This document shows, in pieces, positions 27,260 to 35,350 of a stretch of 64,000 bases of DNA; position 1 is the stretch's first letter, and each line of letters opens with the position of its first letter. Source of the DNA: Agromyces protaetiae (lineage in GTDB: Bacteria; Actinomycetota; Actinomycetes; Actinomycetales; Microbacteriaceae); NCBI RefSeq assembly GCF_030866785.1, contig NZ_CP133018.1, forward strand, positions 620,001 through 684,000, written 5' to 3'. Position numbers and translations under genes: made by a program. A model generated the notes under the pieces. The model worked only from the letters and a program-made list of their open reading frames with translations, ran no database searches and had not been told where the DNA came from.

Positions 27260-27721
27260 TCAGTGCTCCTCTGTGGTGGATGGTGTCGGTGGCTGCGGCC
27301 GGGTCGGGCGCCGCGGCGCCTCGGGCCTCTCAGGCGCGGCCGGGTCTTCGCGGGCGGATGCCTCGGGCACACGGCTCGGCTGAGTGGCCGCCGCTCGCCG
27401 TCGGGCGCGCGCTCCGCGAGCGAGCTCGGTTCCGAGTGCGTCGAGCGGCCCGCGCCAGAACCGCTCGAACGGCGTGAACCACTGCGCGGCCTCGGCGATC
27501 GGGGCGGGGTCGAGCGTGTACAGCCGACGCGTGCCCTCGGGCCGGACGGTCGCGAACCCGGCCTCGCGCAGGACGCGCAGGTGCTGCGAGACGGCGGGCT
27601 GGCTGATGCCGAACTCGGCCTGCACGATGCGCCCGACCTCGCCGGCGGCGACCTCGCCGTCGGCGAGCAGCTCGAGGATCCGGCGACGAACCGGATCCCC
27701 GATCACATCAAGCGCGTGCAT
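27260..27721 (-). CDS. ArsR-type HTH regulator
   Basis: A 153-residue regulator: MHALDVIGDPVRRRILELLADGEVAAGEV, then the recognition helix region FGISQPAVSQHLRVLREAGFATVRPEGTRRLYTL. No metal-binding cysteines are seen, so it belongs with the ArsR regulators that partner SRPBCC proteins. A Pro/Arg-rich tail follows. The ATG at 27721 lies six bases after a -10 box and is probably leaderless; a GTG at 27736 is in frame but lies upstream of the inferred transcript start. Confidence 0.85.
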   Translation of the reverse strand: MHALDVIGDPVRRRILELLADGEVAAGEVGRIVQAEFGISQPAVSQHLRVLREAGFATVRPEGTRRLYTLDPAPIAEAAQWFTPFERFWRGPLDALGTELARGARARRRAAATQPSRVPEASAREDPAAPERPEAPRRPTRPQPPTPSTTEEH

Positions 27722-27727
27722 GACTCC

Positions 27728-27756
27728 ATAATTCACTCAGCGCTTATATAAGTCAA
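27728..27756 (-). promoter_or_regulatory. Promoter and possible operator of the ArsR-SRPBCC operon
   Basis: On the minus strand TTGACT (27756-27751), 17 bases and AATTAT (27733-27728) form a good promoter whose start would be at ATG 27721. The spacer contains the perfect palindrome CTTATATAAG (27743-27752), a likely site for the ArsR protein itself. Confidence 0.6.
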
Positions 27757-27794
27757 CCCTAATTCTACTGCAACGACCTGCCCGCGCGATCACA

Positions 27795-27864
27795 CGTTGG
27801 AGGTCGTTCTTCGCGTTGGAGGTCGGGAAGAACCGACCTCAAACGCGAAGAACGACCTCCAACG
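27795..27864. repeat. Long intergenic hairpin, family B (copy 1)
   Basis: A 32-base left arm (27795-27826) pairs with 27833-27864 with a single mismatch, loop six bases. Each arm contains GCGTTGGAGGTCG or its variant twice, around TTCTTC. It lies downstream of the repeat-rich membrane protein gene. Confidence 0.88.
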
Positions 27865-27918
27865 CGGGTGGGCGGGGTGCGTGGGCGGGGTGCGTGGGCG
27901 GGGTGCCGGGCTGGCGGG

Positions 27919-28800
27919 TCAGGCCGTGCTGCGGGTCGAGAGGTGACGGGCGAGGCCGGTGAGACCGCCGATGAGCAACAGGCCGCCCGCGACGATCAGC
28001 GCCGTCAGGCCGAGACCCGCGGGCGTGAGGCCGGCCCACCAGAGGCCGACCGACTCGCGCCGCTCGGGCTCGGCGAGCACCCAGATCATCGTGACCGCGG
28101 CGGCCGCGAACACGAGCCCCCAGATGATTCCCGCCCAGCGCACACGCGCGCGGAGCGCGGGCTCCGCCGGGAGCGGCGCGGCCTCCGGCATCGATGTCGC
28201 TGCCGGCGCGGGTGGCGGGGTGAGGTCGGCCGGCGCCTCCGGCCGGGGTGCGGATGCCCCGGACGAGGCCGAGCCGCCCAGACCCCACGTCTCGGGCAGC
28301 ACCCGGGTGGTGCCGGTGTCCGCCGTCTCGGGCAGGACGCGGGTGTCGGCGCCGGTGTGGGCGGCCGCGGGCAGCACCTGGGTGGTGCGCGCCTCCTCCG
28401 TCTCCGGCAGCACCGCGGTCTCCTGTGCGTCGCGTGCGCCATCGAGCACCTCGGTCGGTGTGCCGTCGGCGTCGTGGCCCGCGAGCACCTCGGTCGTGGA
28501 GTCGTCGTCACGGCGGCCCACCGCTTCGGCTGCAGACCCGACCCGCGCGGCATCCCCGGGCGCTGTCGCCTTCGGCTTCGGCGGCACGCGGGTCGAGCGA
28601 CCCGAGGTCGTGGGCGACGTCTTCGTCGGTTGGTCGCGATCGTCCCCGGGCACCTCGCCGGGGGTGCGGTCGGCAACCGGCCCGTCTCCCTCCGGCTGGC
28701 CGCGATCAGGGTCGGTGGGTCCCGCGCCCGGCAGGATCTCGGTGGCGGCGCCGTCGGTCGTGCGCTCGGGCTCGGGCTCAGGGGACTTCGATGCGGTCAT
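27919..28800 (-). CDS. Membrane protein with a long disordered N-terminus and T-x-VLP repeats
   Basis: A 293-residue protein I do not recognise. Residues 1 to about 210 are acidic, Pro/Thr-rich and probably unstructured; they carry seven T-x-(I/V)-L motifs (TEILP, TEVLA, TEVLD, TAVLP, TQVLP, TRVLP, TRVLP), three of them followed by ET. Two hydrophobic segments lie near the end (about 225-245 and 257-280). It is 29 bases downstream of the PspC gene on the same strand, so it likely belongs to the envelope-stress module. AGGAAC precedes ATG 28800. The Thr repeats could be phosphorylation or binding sites; that is speculation. Confidence 0.72.
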   Translation of the reverse strand: MTASKSPEPEPERTTDGAATEILPGAGPTDPDRGQPEGDGPVADRTPGEVPGDDRDQPTKTSPTTSGRSTRVPPKPKATAPGDAARVGSAAEAVGRRDDDSTTEVLAGHDADGTPTEVLDGARDAQETAVLPETEEARTTQVLPAAAHTGADTRVLPETADTGTTRVLPETWGLGGSASSGASAPRPEAPADLTPPPAPAATSMPEAAPLPAEPALRARVRWAGIIWGLVFAAAAVTMIWVLAEPERRESVGLWWAGLTPAGLGLTALIVAGGLLLIGGLTGLARHLSTRSTA

Positions 28801-28829
28801 GGCTCGTTCCTGTCTCGTCAGTCTGTTCG

Positions 28830-30485
28830 TCAACGCTCGTCGGCGTATTCGGTGATCCGCACGTCGGTCGCGAACGCGTGCACGGTGACGACCGCGTCGG
28901 TCTCGCCGGGCTCGAGGCCCTCACCGATGGTCTCGTCCCAGATCCACTGGGCCTGATCACGGTCGTTTCGGACCGCATCGAGCTGGACGCCCTCGACGTC
29001 GGTCAGCGCGCCGTCCGCGCTGACCCGGTCCCAGCCGACGAAGCAGCTCCCGCACTCGACTTTGACCTGGACCCGTGCGCCGTCCCTGATCTCGATCTCG
29101 ACGCGCCCGGCGGCCTGGAAGACCTCGGTCTCGACCGGCCCGCCATCGCCGGCGAGGCTCGCGTCGGCGACGAGGTGCGTGTTCCCGGCCGGCTGCATGA
29201 GCGTCGACGCTGAGATGCCGCCCGACGTCGATCCGATGATGAACCGGGGTGCACGAGGTGCGGTCGCCGCCAGCATCGTGATCAGCAGCAGCACGATCGT
29301 GACGAACGCGAGGAATCCGCTCCGCCGACGCAGCGCCCCGGCGAGCACCATCGACAGCGCGGTCGTCGCGGTCGCAGCGGCGAGGCCGATCGCGACCGCC
29401 ACATCCGAGGCGTCGGTCGAGAGCGCGATGAGCGACGCGACGGCTCCCGCGAGCATGCTCGCACCGAGCGCCGCGACGATGTAGGCGAAGCTGGTGCGCG
29501 GACGCGTGGCGCGGCGGACGTTCCGCTCGTGCTGAGCCTGTGCCTGGAAGGCCGCGGCTCTCGCCGCGTTCTCGGCGGCGAGCTGGGCCTTCGCCGCACG
29601 GTTCGCCTCGGCCTGCGACTGCCGCCACGCATCGTGCTCGACCCGCCACGCCTCGTGCCGACGGCGCCATTCGGCGTACTCGTCGGTCGTGCCGGCTGCA
29701 CCGGCGCCCGCACCGGCGCCCGCCGCACCGGCTGCACCCGCTGCACCGCCCGCACCCGCGGCGTCCGCACCGGTCGGCGGGGCGGGCGGGGTCGGTGCGC
29801 CAGAGGCTGCGGGAGCTGCAGGGCCGGCCTGGGCCGCCCCGGTCGGCGGAGCGGTGGGCGCGGCTGCCGCCGAGGCATCCGCCCGCCCGGCCGCGGCCGC
29901 GGCCTCGTACCTCGCGAACGCGACATCCGGAGGCGTCTCTCGCTCACTGCGGCTGGCCCGGTTCGCGAGCCACACGACGAGGGCGACCACACCGCCGATG
30001 AAGACGATGGCCCAGATGAACGGCAGCGGATTGAAGCCGAGCGGGTTGAACCACGGGAAGCCCCAGTAGCCGCCGTCGAGCGAATCCCACACGCCGCCGA
30101 CGATCGATGGACCACCGAACGCCAGCGGGAACAGGCCGACGAGCAAGAACAGCGCGATGCCGACCAGCGCCCGATCCCAGACGCCGGCGAACAGTCGCTC
30201 GAGGTGGATCCGGCCCGAGGCGTCGGGCAGCAGCAGCCAGGCGGCGCCGTACAGCAGGAACGCGGGGGCGCCGAACAGCGCGAACACCACGAGCACGCCG
30301 CGCACGATGATCGGGTCGATGTTCAGCCGCGCGGCGATTCCGGACGCGACGCCGCCGATCCAGCCGGGCATGCGCGGGACGCCGAGCGATCTGAGCCAAC
30401 CGAAGAAGCCTGAGCCGGTCGTGGGCGGGGGAGCCTGCGGTGCGGGCGGTTCCCCGGTGCCGGGCGGGGTCGAAGTCGTTGCCAT
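28830..30485 (-). CDS. PspC-domain membrane protein
   Basis: A 551-residue protein. After a Pro-rich start, residues about 30-90 form a PspC domain (GWIGGVASGIAARLNIDPIIVRGVLVVFALFGAPAFLLYGAAWLLLP). More membrane segments follow, then a long Ala/Pro/Gly linker, a charged coiled stretch (about 285-345, WRRRHEAWRVEHDAWRQSQ), three further membrane helices and a C-terminal domain with a beta-sheet character containing CGSC. PspC proteins respond to envelope stress. It is divergent from a kinase that also has a PspC domain, so the two likely form one sensing unit. Confidence 0.85.
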   Translation of the reverse strand: MATTSTPPGTGEPPAPQAPPPTTGSGFFGWLRSLGVPRMPGWIGGVASGIAARLNIDPIIVRGVLVVFALFGAPAFLLYGAAWLLLPDASGRIHLERLFAGVWDRALVGIALFLLVGLFPLAFGGPSIVGGVWDSLDGGYWGFPWFNPLGFNPLPFIWAIVFIGGVVALVVWLANRASRSERETPPDVAFARYEAAAAAGRADASAAAAPTAPPTGAAQAGPAAPAASGAPTPPAPPTGADAAGAGGAAGAAGAAGAGAGAGAAGTTDEYAEWRRRHEAWRVEHDAWRQSQAEANRAAKAQLAAENAARAAAFQAQAQHERNVRRATRPRTSFAYIVAALGASMLAGAVASLIALSTDASDVAVAIGLAAATATTALSMVLAGALRRRSGFLAFVTIVLLLITMLAATAPRAPRFIIGSTSGGISASTLMQPAGNTHLVADASLAGDGGPVETEVFQAAGRVEIEIRDGARVQVKVECGSCFVGWDRVSADGALTDVEGVQLDAVRNDRDQAQWIWDETIGEGLEPGETDAVVTVHAFATDVRITEYADER

Positions 30486-30598
30486 GCTTCGATCGTGGCC
30501 GCGACTGTCGAGGCTCGCCATGGGGGAGCACCCTGACCCGACCCTGAATCCTCGGCCGGGGCCGACTCGGGTCCAGCGTGATCTGCTTGGATCGGAGC

Positions 30599-31945
30599 AT
30601 GACCACGGCAGCCCGACCGGCGCCCGCGCCGGCGCCACGCGTGCTCGTGCGCCGGCGCGACTGCCTCGTGGCCGGCGTGGCGAGCGGGCTTGCCGACCAT
30701 CTGGGCTGGCCGGTCTGGGTCGTGCGGCTCGGGTTCGTGGTCGCGACGCTCCTGGGCGGCGCCGGCGTGCTGCTGTATGCGTGGCTCTGGGCGTTCGCGC
30801 CGTGGGCGCCGGGTGCGGGTGCGCCGGGCGCGGGTGCGGGTGCGCCGGGCGCGGGTGCGAGCACGGACTCCGGCGCGGGCGCCCCGCCGCGGACCGAAGG
30901 CGCGACCGGCGCCACCGGCGCCACCCCGCCTGAGCGCATCGTGCGGCGCGCGCCCGTGGCGGCCCTGCTCAGCGGCGCGGCCGTCCTGTTCATCCTCATC
31001 GCCATCGCGCTCGCCGGGGGTGCGCCGGTCGCCGTCGTGTCGGCGGACGGCTCCTTCGATGGCGCGGCCGTCCCGCCGCCCGGCTGGCTCGCACCGGCCA
31101 TGCTCGGCATCGTGCTGGCGATCGCCGCAGCCTGCTGGGTGAGCTTCATCGACCGGCCCGACCCGCTGCGCGGGCGCCGCACCGAGCTCGTCGTCCGGGT
31201 GCTGCTCACGGCCGCGCTCGCGGCGCTCGCGATCGTCCTCGTGCTCGGCCCGGCCGCACGCGCCTGGCCGGTGCTCGCGCTCGCGTTCGCGCTCGCGGCG
31301 CTCATCGGGGTCGCGCTCGTCTACGCGCCCACGCTCGTCGCGCTCTGGCGCGATCTCAACGACGAGCGCGTGCGCCGTATCCGCGACGAGCAACGCAGCG
31401 AGATGGCGGCGCACCTGCACGACTCGGTGCTGCAGACGCTCGCGCTCATCCAGAACCGGGCTGGTGCATCGAGCGAGGCGGGCCGGCTGGCGCGCGCGCA
31501 GGAACGCGAGCTGCGCAGCTGGCTGTACGAGGGGGATGCCCCGGCGGACAGCGATCTCGCGAGCGATCTGCGTGACTTCGCGGCGGCGCTCGAGCTCGAC
31601 TACGCCGTGCGCATCGACGTCGTCGCGGTCGGCATGTCCGACGAGCGTGCGAGCGGCGAGCTCGCGGCCGCGACCCGCGAGGCGATGCTGAATGCGGCGC
31701 GTCACGCGGGCGGCGAGGTCTCGGTGTACCTCGAGGGCTCACCGAACACGGTCGACGTGTACGTGCGCGACCGCGGGCCGGGGTTCGACCCGGCGGCGGC
31801 GCCGGCCGACCGGCTCGGCGTGCGCGAATCGATCATCGGCCGGATGCGCCGGGCAGGCGGCTCCGCGACGGTGCGCGGCGGCGCCGGCGGCGTCGGCACC
31901 GAGGTCCACTTGCGATTCGAGACGGAGGCGCCGCGTGGCGGATGA
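30599..31945 (+). CDS. PspC-fused sensor histidine kinase
   Basis: A 448-residue kinase. Residues about 15-65 are a PspC domain (RDCLVAGVASGLADHLGWPVWVVRLGFVVATLLGGAGVLLYAWLW). Further membrane helices follow, then a HisKA_3 phospho-acceptor in MAAHLHDSVLQTLALIQ and a C-terminal ATPase (EAMLNAARHAGGEV, VRDRGPGFDP). It signals to the NarL-type regulator whose start overlaps its end by 11 bases. A GGAG lies just before ATG 30599. Confidence 0.9.
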   Translation: MTTAARPAPAPAPRVLVRRRDCLVAGVASGLADHLGWPVWVVRLGFVVATLLGGAGVLLYAWLWAFAPWAPGAGAPGAGAGAPGAGASTDSGAGAPPRTEGATGATGATPPERIVRRAPVAALLSGAAVLFILIAIALAGGAPVAVVSADGSFDGAAVPPPGWLAPAMLGIVLAIAAACWVSFIDRPDPLRGRRTELVVRVLLTAALAALAIVLVLGPAARAWPVLALAFALAALIGVALVYAPTLVALWRDLNDERVRRIRDEQRSEMAAHLHDSVLQTLALIQNRAGASSEAGRLARAQERELRSWLYEGDAPADSDLASDLRDFAAALELDYAVRIDVVAVGMSDERASGELAAATREAMLNAARHAGGEVSVYLEGSPNTVDVYVRDRGPGFDPAAAPADRLGVRESIIGRMRRAGGSATVRGGAGGVGTEVHLRFETEAPRGG

Positions 31946-32651
31946 CGTGCAGGGCGACGAGACGGGCGACGTGACGGATGCCTCGGGGCGGGCGCCGTTC
32001 CGAGTGGTCGTGGTGGACGACCACTCGATCTTCCGGTCGGGCCTGCGTGCCGACCTCGCTGCGTCGATCGTCGTGGTCGGCGAGGCCGACGATGTCGGGT
32101 CGGCGGTCGAGGTGATCGCCGCGCAGCGGCCGGACGTGGTGCTGCTCGACGTGCACCTGCCCGGGGGCTCCGACCCGTCGGTGTCGGGCGGCGCGGAGGT
32201 GCTGCGCCGGGTGGCCGCCGAGGTGCCGGCGACGCGGTTCCTCGCGCTGAGCGTGTCGGACAAGGCGGAAGACGTCGTCGGTGTGATCCGCGCCGGCGCG
32301 CGGGGCTACATCACGAAGGGCACCTCGGGCGCCGAGGTGAGCGAGGCCGTCGTGGCCGTCGCGGGCGGCGACGCGGTCTTCTCGCCCAGGCTCGCGGGAT
32401 TCGTGCTCGACGCGTTCGGCGCGGCGGTGGGTGAGACCGCGGTCGCGGCCGACGAGCTCGACCGGCTCTCGACGCGCGAGCAGGAGGTCATGCGGCTCAT
32501 CGCCCGCGGCTATGCGTACAAGGAGGTCGCCGCGACGCTCTTCATCTCGGTGAAGACGGTCGAGACGCACGTGTCGAGCGTGCTCCGCAAGCTGCAGCTC
32601 TCGTCGCGTCACGAGCTCACCGCATGGGCCACCGCCCGCCGCCTCCTCTGA
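31935..32651 (+). CDS. NarL/LuxR-type response regulator of the PspC module
   Basis: A 238-residue regulator. The receiver has the acidic pair VVVVDDHS, phospho-acceptor Asp in VVLLDVHLPGG and Lys in GYITKGTS. The C-terminal LuxR helix-turn-helix is LSTREQEVMRLIARGYAYKEV, followed by SVKTVETHVSSVLRKL. The GTG at 31935 has GGAGG eight bases upstream inside the kinase gene. It is the likely output of the preceding PspC-kinase and may control the divergent PspC operon. Confidence 0.9.
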   Translation: MADDVQGDETGDVTDASGRAPFRVVVVDDHSIFRSGLRADLAASIVVVGEADDVGSAVEVIAAQRPDVVLLDVHLPGGSDPSVSGGAEVLRRVAAEVPATRFLALSVSDKAEDVVGVIRAGARGYITKGTSGAEVSEAVVAVAGGDAVFSPRLAGFVLDAFGAAVGETAVAADELDRLSTREQEVMRLIARGYAYKEVAATLFISVKTVETHVSSVLRKLQLSSRHELTAWATARRLL

Positions 32652-32675
32652 CCTCTCACGTCCTGACGTTCGCGC

Positions 32676-32729
32676 TGAGGACGATATTCGTCCAGAAATC
32701 CGCGGCTGCCTGGACGAATGTCGTCCTCA
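32676..32729. terminator. 20-bp hairpin between convergent genes
   Basis: TGAGGACGATATTCGTCCAG (32676-32695) pairs with 32710-32729 with one mismatch. It lies between the response regulator and the TetR gene, which converge. No T-run; function as a two-way terminator is inferred. Confidence 0.65.
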
Positions 32730-32771
32730 CGGCGCCTCGCGAAGGGCGGGGTCGCGCGCGGGATCAGGCGG

Positions 32772-33548
32772 TCAGTCGGCGAGGCGCCCGACGCCGGCGA
32801 CGGTCGCCTCGACGAGGACGTCGAAGCTCTGGTCGAGATCGTCGGGCAGCCCGAACCCGCCGCCCTGCTCGAGCACCACGAAGCCGTGCACGGCGGAGCG
32901 CACGAGCCGCACGGCGTCCACCGTGCGCGCGTCCGGAAGCTCGAATCCGCGGAGCACCGCAGCGAGGGCCTCGACCGTCGAGGCCGCGGCGTCGCTCAAC
33001 GGGTCGGCAGAGTCGGCAGCGTCGCCGGTGTCGGCTGCGCGGCTCGCGTCGGCTGCGCGGCTCGCGTCGGCTGCGCGGCTCGCGTCGGCTGCGCGGCTGG
33101 CGTCGACCGCGCGGCTCGCGTCGGCCGTGCGGCGCGACCCGCTCGCCTCTGCGGCGCGGCCGACGCTGTCGCCCGGGCGCGCCCCGCCGCTGCTCGTGCG
33201 ACCCACGCGCTTCACCGCCGGCGCGAACTGCGCGGCCGCGTACCAGCCGGGATGCGCGGTCGCGAACGAGCGGATGCCTCGCGCCACGGCGCGCAGTGCG
33301 GCGGGACCGGCGCGGCCGACGGCTTCGTGCGTGATGACGTCGCGCAGTGCGAGCACCGCCTCGAGGGCCACGCCGCGGCGCAGGTCGTCGAGCCCGCCGA
33401 CGTGCTTGTAGAGGCTCGGCACCGCGACGCCCACGCGCTCGGCGACCGCCGCGAGCGTCAGCCGCTCGAAGCCCGACGCGCCACCCGCGTCGACGAGCTC
33501 GAGCGCCGCGGCGACGACGGCGTCGCGGGTGAGCCCGGCCCTAGGCAC
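32772..33548 (-). CDS. TetR-family regulator with an internal repeat
   Basis: A 258-residue regulator: N-terminal helix-turn-helix LTRDAVVAAALELVDAGG, LTLAAVAERVGVAVPSLYKHV, and a TetR_C-like ligand domain. Between about residues 125 and 180 it has a disordered insertion with repeated DASRAA units. The GTG start at 33548 overlaps the end of the hydrolase gene by 8 bases. It very likely binds the perfect palindrome at 34401-34429 and so represses its own operon. Confidence 0.85.
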   Translation of the reverse strand: MPRAGLTRDAVVAAALELVDAGGASGFERLTLAAVAERVGVAVPSLYKHVGGLDDLRRGVALEAVLALRDVITHEAVGRAGPAALRAVARGIRSFATAHPGWYAAAQFAPAVKRVGRTSSGGARPGDSVGRAAEASGSRRTADASRAVDASRAADASRAADASRAADASRAADTGDAADSADPLSDAAASTVEALAAVLRGFELPDARTVDAVRLVRSAVHGFVVLEQGGGFGLPDDLDQSFDVLVEATVAGVGRLAD

Positions 33549-34398
33549 GAGGCATCCGCCACTCGTCGCCCGTGCGCAACCGTCGCAGGAAGCCGAGCGC
33601 GATCGGCACGACGCGGTCGGGGCGCTGTGCCTGCGGGTAGTGCCCGGTCTCGTCGAGCTCGTGCACCTCGGCGCCGAGGGAGCGCAGCCAGGTCGCCTCG
33701 GCGGCGGGGTCGGGGTAGTCGGGATCGAGGGTTCCGAGGAGGTGCAGCATGGGCGCCCGCACCTCGGGCAGTCGCCGCTCGGCCGGATCGTGGTCGAGCG
33801 TGAGCGCGAGCCTCCGGAAGTCGCGCAGTCGGCCGGGCTCCCTGAGGTTCGCGACGATGGCGGCGACGTGCTCGTCGAGCCACGGGGCGGTGGTGCCGCG
33901 GTTGAGCGAGCGGTAGAAGCCGCCCCAGAAGCGGGCGCCCCACGGCCGCGCGAGTGCGGCGCGGAAGAGCAGCGGCGCCAGCGCGTGCATGAGGCGCGAC
34001 TGGGGCGGATTCCGCAGGATCGGCCCGACCCCGATGACCCCCGCGACGAGGTCTGGCGCGTCGGCGGCGACGATCGCCGACGCCGCGGCGCCCATGGAGT
34101 TGGCGACGAGCACGGCGGGGCCGCCGAGCTCGCGGATGAGCGCGGTGAGGTCGCCCGCGGTCGCCTCGTCGCCGAACTCGGCGAAGCCGGTGTCGCCGTC
34201 GCCCATGCCGCGGAGGTCGGTGGCTGCGACGCGGTACCCGGCGTCGTTGAGCGGTGCGATCAGCTCGCGGTTCACGGCGCGCAGGTCGCCCATGCCGGGC
34301 ACCAGGACGACGAGCGGACCGGTGCCCTGGACGGTGTAGGAGACGCGGCCGTCGGGGCGGTCGAGGAAGCGGACGGCTTCCGATACGTGCATGTCCAT
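33541..34398 (-). CDS. Alpha/beta hydrolase
   Basis: A 285-residue alpha/beta-hydrolase: oxyanion-region VVLVPGMGDLRAVNREL, nucleophile Ser in VLVANSMGAAAS (Asn replaces the usual first Gly), acidic residue in LLGTLDPDYPD and His in ETGHYPQAQRPD. It is co-transcribed with a TetR regulator, as is common for enzymes that detoxify or process esters. The ATG at 34398 lies exactly seven bases from a -10 box, so the mRNA is probably leaderless. Substrate unknown. Confidence 0.85.
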   Translation of the reverse strand: MDMHVSEAVRFLDRPDGRVSYTVQGTGPLVVLVPGMGDLRAVNRELIAPLNDAGYRVAATDLRGMGDGDTGFAEFGDEATAGDLTALIRELGGPAVLVANSMGAAASAIVAADAPDLVAGVIGVGPILRNPPQSRLMHALAPLLFRAALARPWGARFWGGFYRSLNRGTTAPWLDEHVAAIVANLREPGRLRDFRRLALTLDHDPAERRLPEVRAPMLHLLGTLDPDYPDPAAEATWLRSLGAEVHELDETGHYPQAQRPDRVVPIALGFLRRLRTGDEWRMPRA

Positions 34399-34400
34399 AG

Positions 34401-34434
34401 CCCATAAGCTAATGCAATTAGCTTATGGGCGCAA
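34401..34434 (-). promoter_or_regulatory. Palindromic operator within the hydrolase-tetR promoter
   Basis: CCCATAAGCTAAT (34401-34413), a 3-base gap and its exact complement (34417-34429). On the minus strand TTGCGC (34434-34429), 17 bases and TAGCTT (34411-34406) form the promoter, starting at ATG 34398. The palindrome fills the spacer and the -10 box, ideal for repression by the TetR protein. Confidence 0.75.
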
Positions 34435-34469
34435 GGGGCGCCGCCCGGCCCGCCCGGTAGTCTGTCGGA

Positions 34470-34916
34470 GTGCCAGTGAACCCCGAGCTCCAGGGGCGGA
34501 CGTTCCCGCCGACCGAGCCGTATCTCGTCGGTCGTGAGAAGGTGCGCGAGTTCGCCGATGCGGTCTTCGCGACGAACCCCGCGAACCGTGACCTCGACGC
34601 GGCGATCGCCCTCGGCTACGCCGACCTCGTCGCCCCGCCCACCTTCGCCGTGGTCGTGCAGGAGCGTGCGCTCGCCGCGCTCCTCGCCGAACCCGACACC
34701 GGCATCGACTTCGAGCGTGTCGTGCACGGCGACCAGCGCTTCGTGACCACCCGCCCGATTCTGGCGGGCGACGAGCTCACCGCGACGCTCACCGTGTCGA
34801 ACGTCAAGACGCTCGGTGGCCACTCGATGGTCAGCGCCGACACCCGGATCACCGACGCCGCGGGCGAACACGTCGTCACGGCGATCTCGACCCTCGTTGT
34901 GCGAGGAGACGACTGA
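34470..34916 (+). CDS. MaoC-like FAS1-type dehydratase subunit (HadA-like)
   Basis: A 148-residue hot-dog-fold protein of the FAS1-like dehydratase group: PPTEPYLVGREKVREFADAVFA, YADLVAPPTFAVVV, FERVVHGDQRFVTTRPILAGD. It matches the structural (non-catalytic) partner of (3R)-hydroxyacyl dehydratases such as mycobacterial HadA. It stands before the catalytic partner, with TGATG overlap. The GTG at 34470 is six bases after TAGTCT (34458-34463), suggesting a leaderless start. Confidence 0.85.
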   Translation: MPVNPELQGRTFPPTEPYLVGREKVREFADAVFATNPANRDLDAAIALGYADLVAPPTFAVVVQERALAALLAEPDTGIDFERVVHGDQRFVTTRPILAGDELTATLTVSNVKTLGGHSMVSADTRITDAAGEHVVTAISTLVVRGDD

Positions 34917-35350
34917 TGACCGCGACCATCCAGATCCCCGAGTTCGACGCCCTCACCGTCGGCGACGTGGTCGCCGAGCGGGTCTTCGCCGTCGCACGCG
35001 ACTCGCTCGTGCGGTACGCGGGTGCCTCGGGCGACTTCAACCCGATCCACTACCGCGACGACGTCGCGCGCGCGGTCGGACTGCCCGGCGTGCTCGCGCA
35101 CGGCATGCTCACCATGGGCCTCGCCGTGCAGCCGGTCGTCGACTGGGCGGTCGACCCCGGCCGCATCCTCGACTACCAGACCCGGTTCACCCGGCCCGTG
35201 ATCGTCGACCCCGAGCTCGGCGCGGTCGTCACGGTCATCGCGAAGGTCGGCCAGCTCGACGCCGAGGCGCGCGTCGCCAGGGTCGATCTGACGGTGACGT
35301 TCCGCGACGAGACCGTGCTCGGCAAAGCTCAGGTGCGCGTGCAACTCTGA
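34916..35350 (+). CDS. MaoC-like dehydratase (HadB-like)
   Basis: A 144-residue hot-dog protein with the hydratase-2 motif DFNPIHYRDDVARAVGLPGVLAHGM, which carries the catalytic Asp and His. It should form a heterodimer with the preceding subunit and dehydrate (3R)-hydroxyacyl chains in fatty-acid elongation. Start and stop overlap those of its neighbours (TGATG at both ends), so the three genes to murB are one translation unit. Confidence 0.88.
   Translation: MTATIQIPEFDALTVGDVVAERVFAVARDSLVRYAGASGDFNPIHYRDDVARAVGLPGVLAHGMLTMGLAVQPVVDWAVDPGRILDYQTRFTRPVIVDPELGAVVTVIAKVGQLDAEARVARVDLTVTFRDETVLGKAQVRVQL

Noticed and set aside
27919..28800. LPET words in the repeat-rich membrane protein as sortase signals
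   Set aside because: They occur several times inside the N-terminal tail, are followed by E, A or W instead of G, and are not followed directly by a helix and basic tail. There is also no signal peptide.
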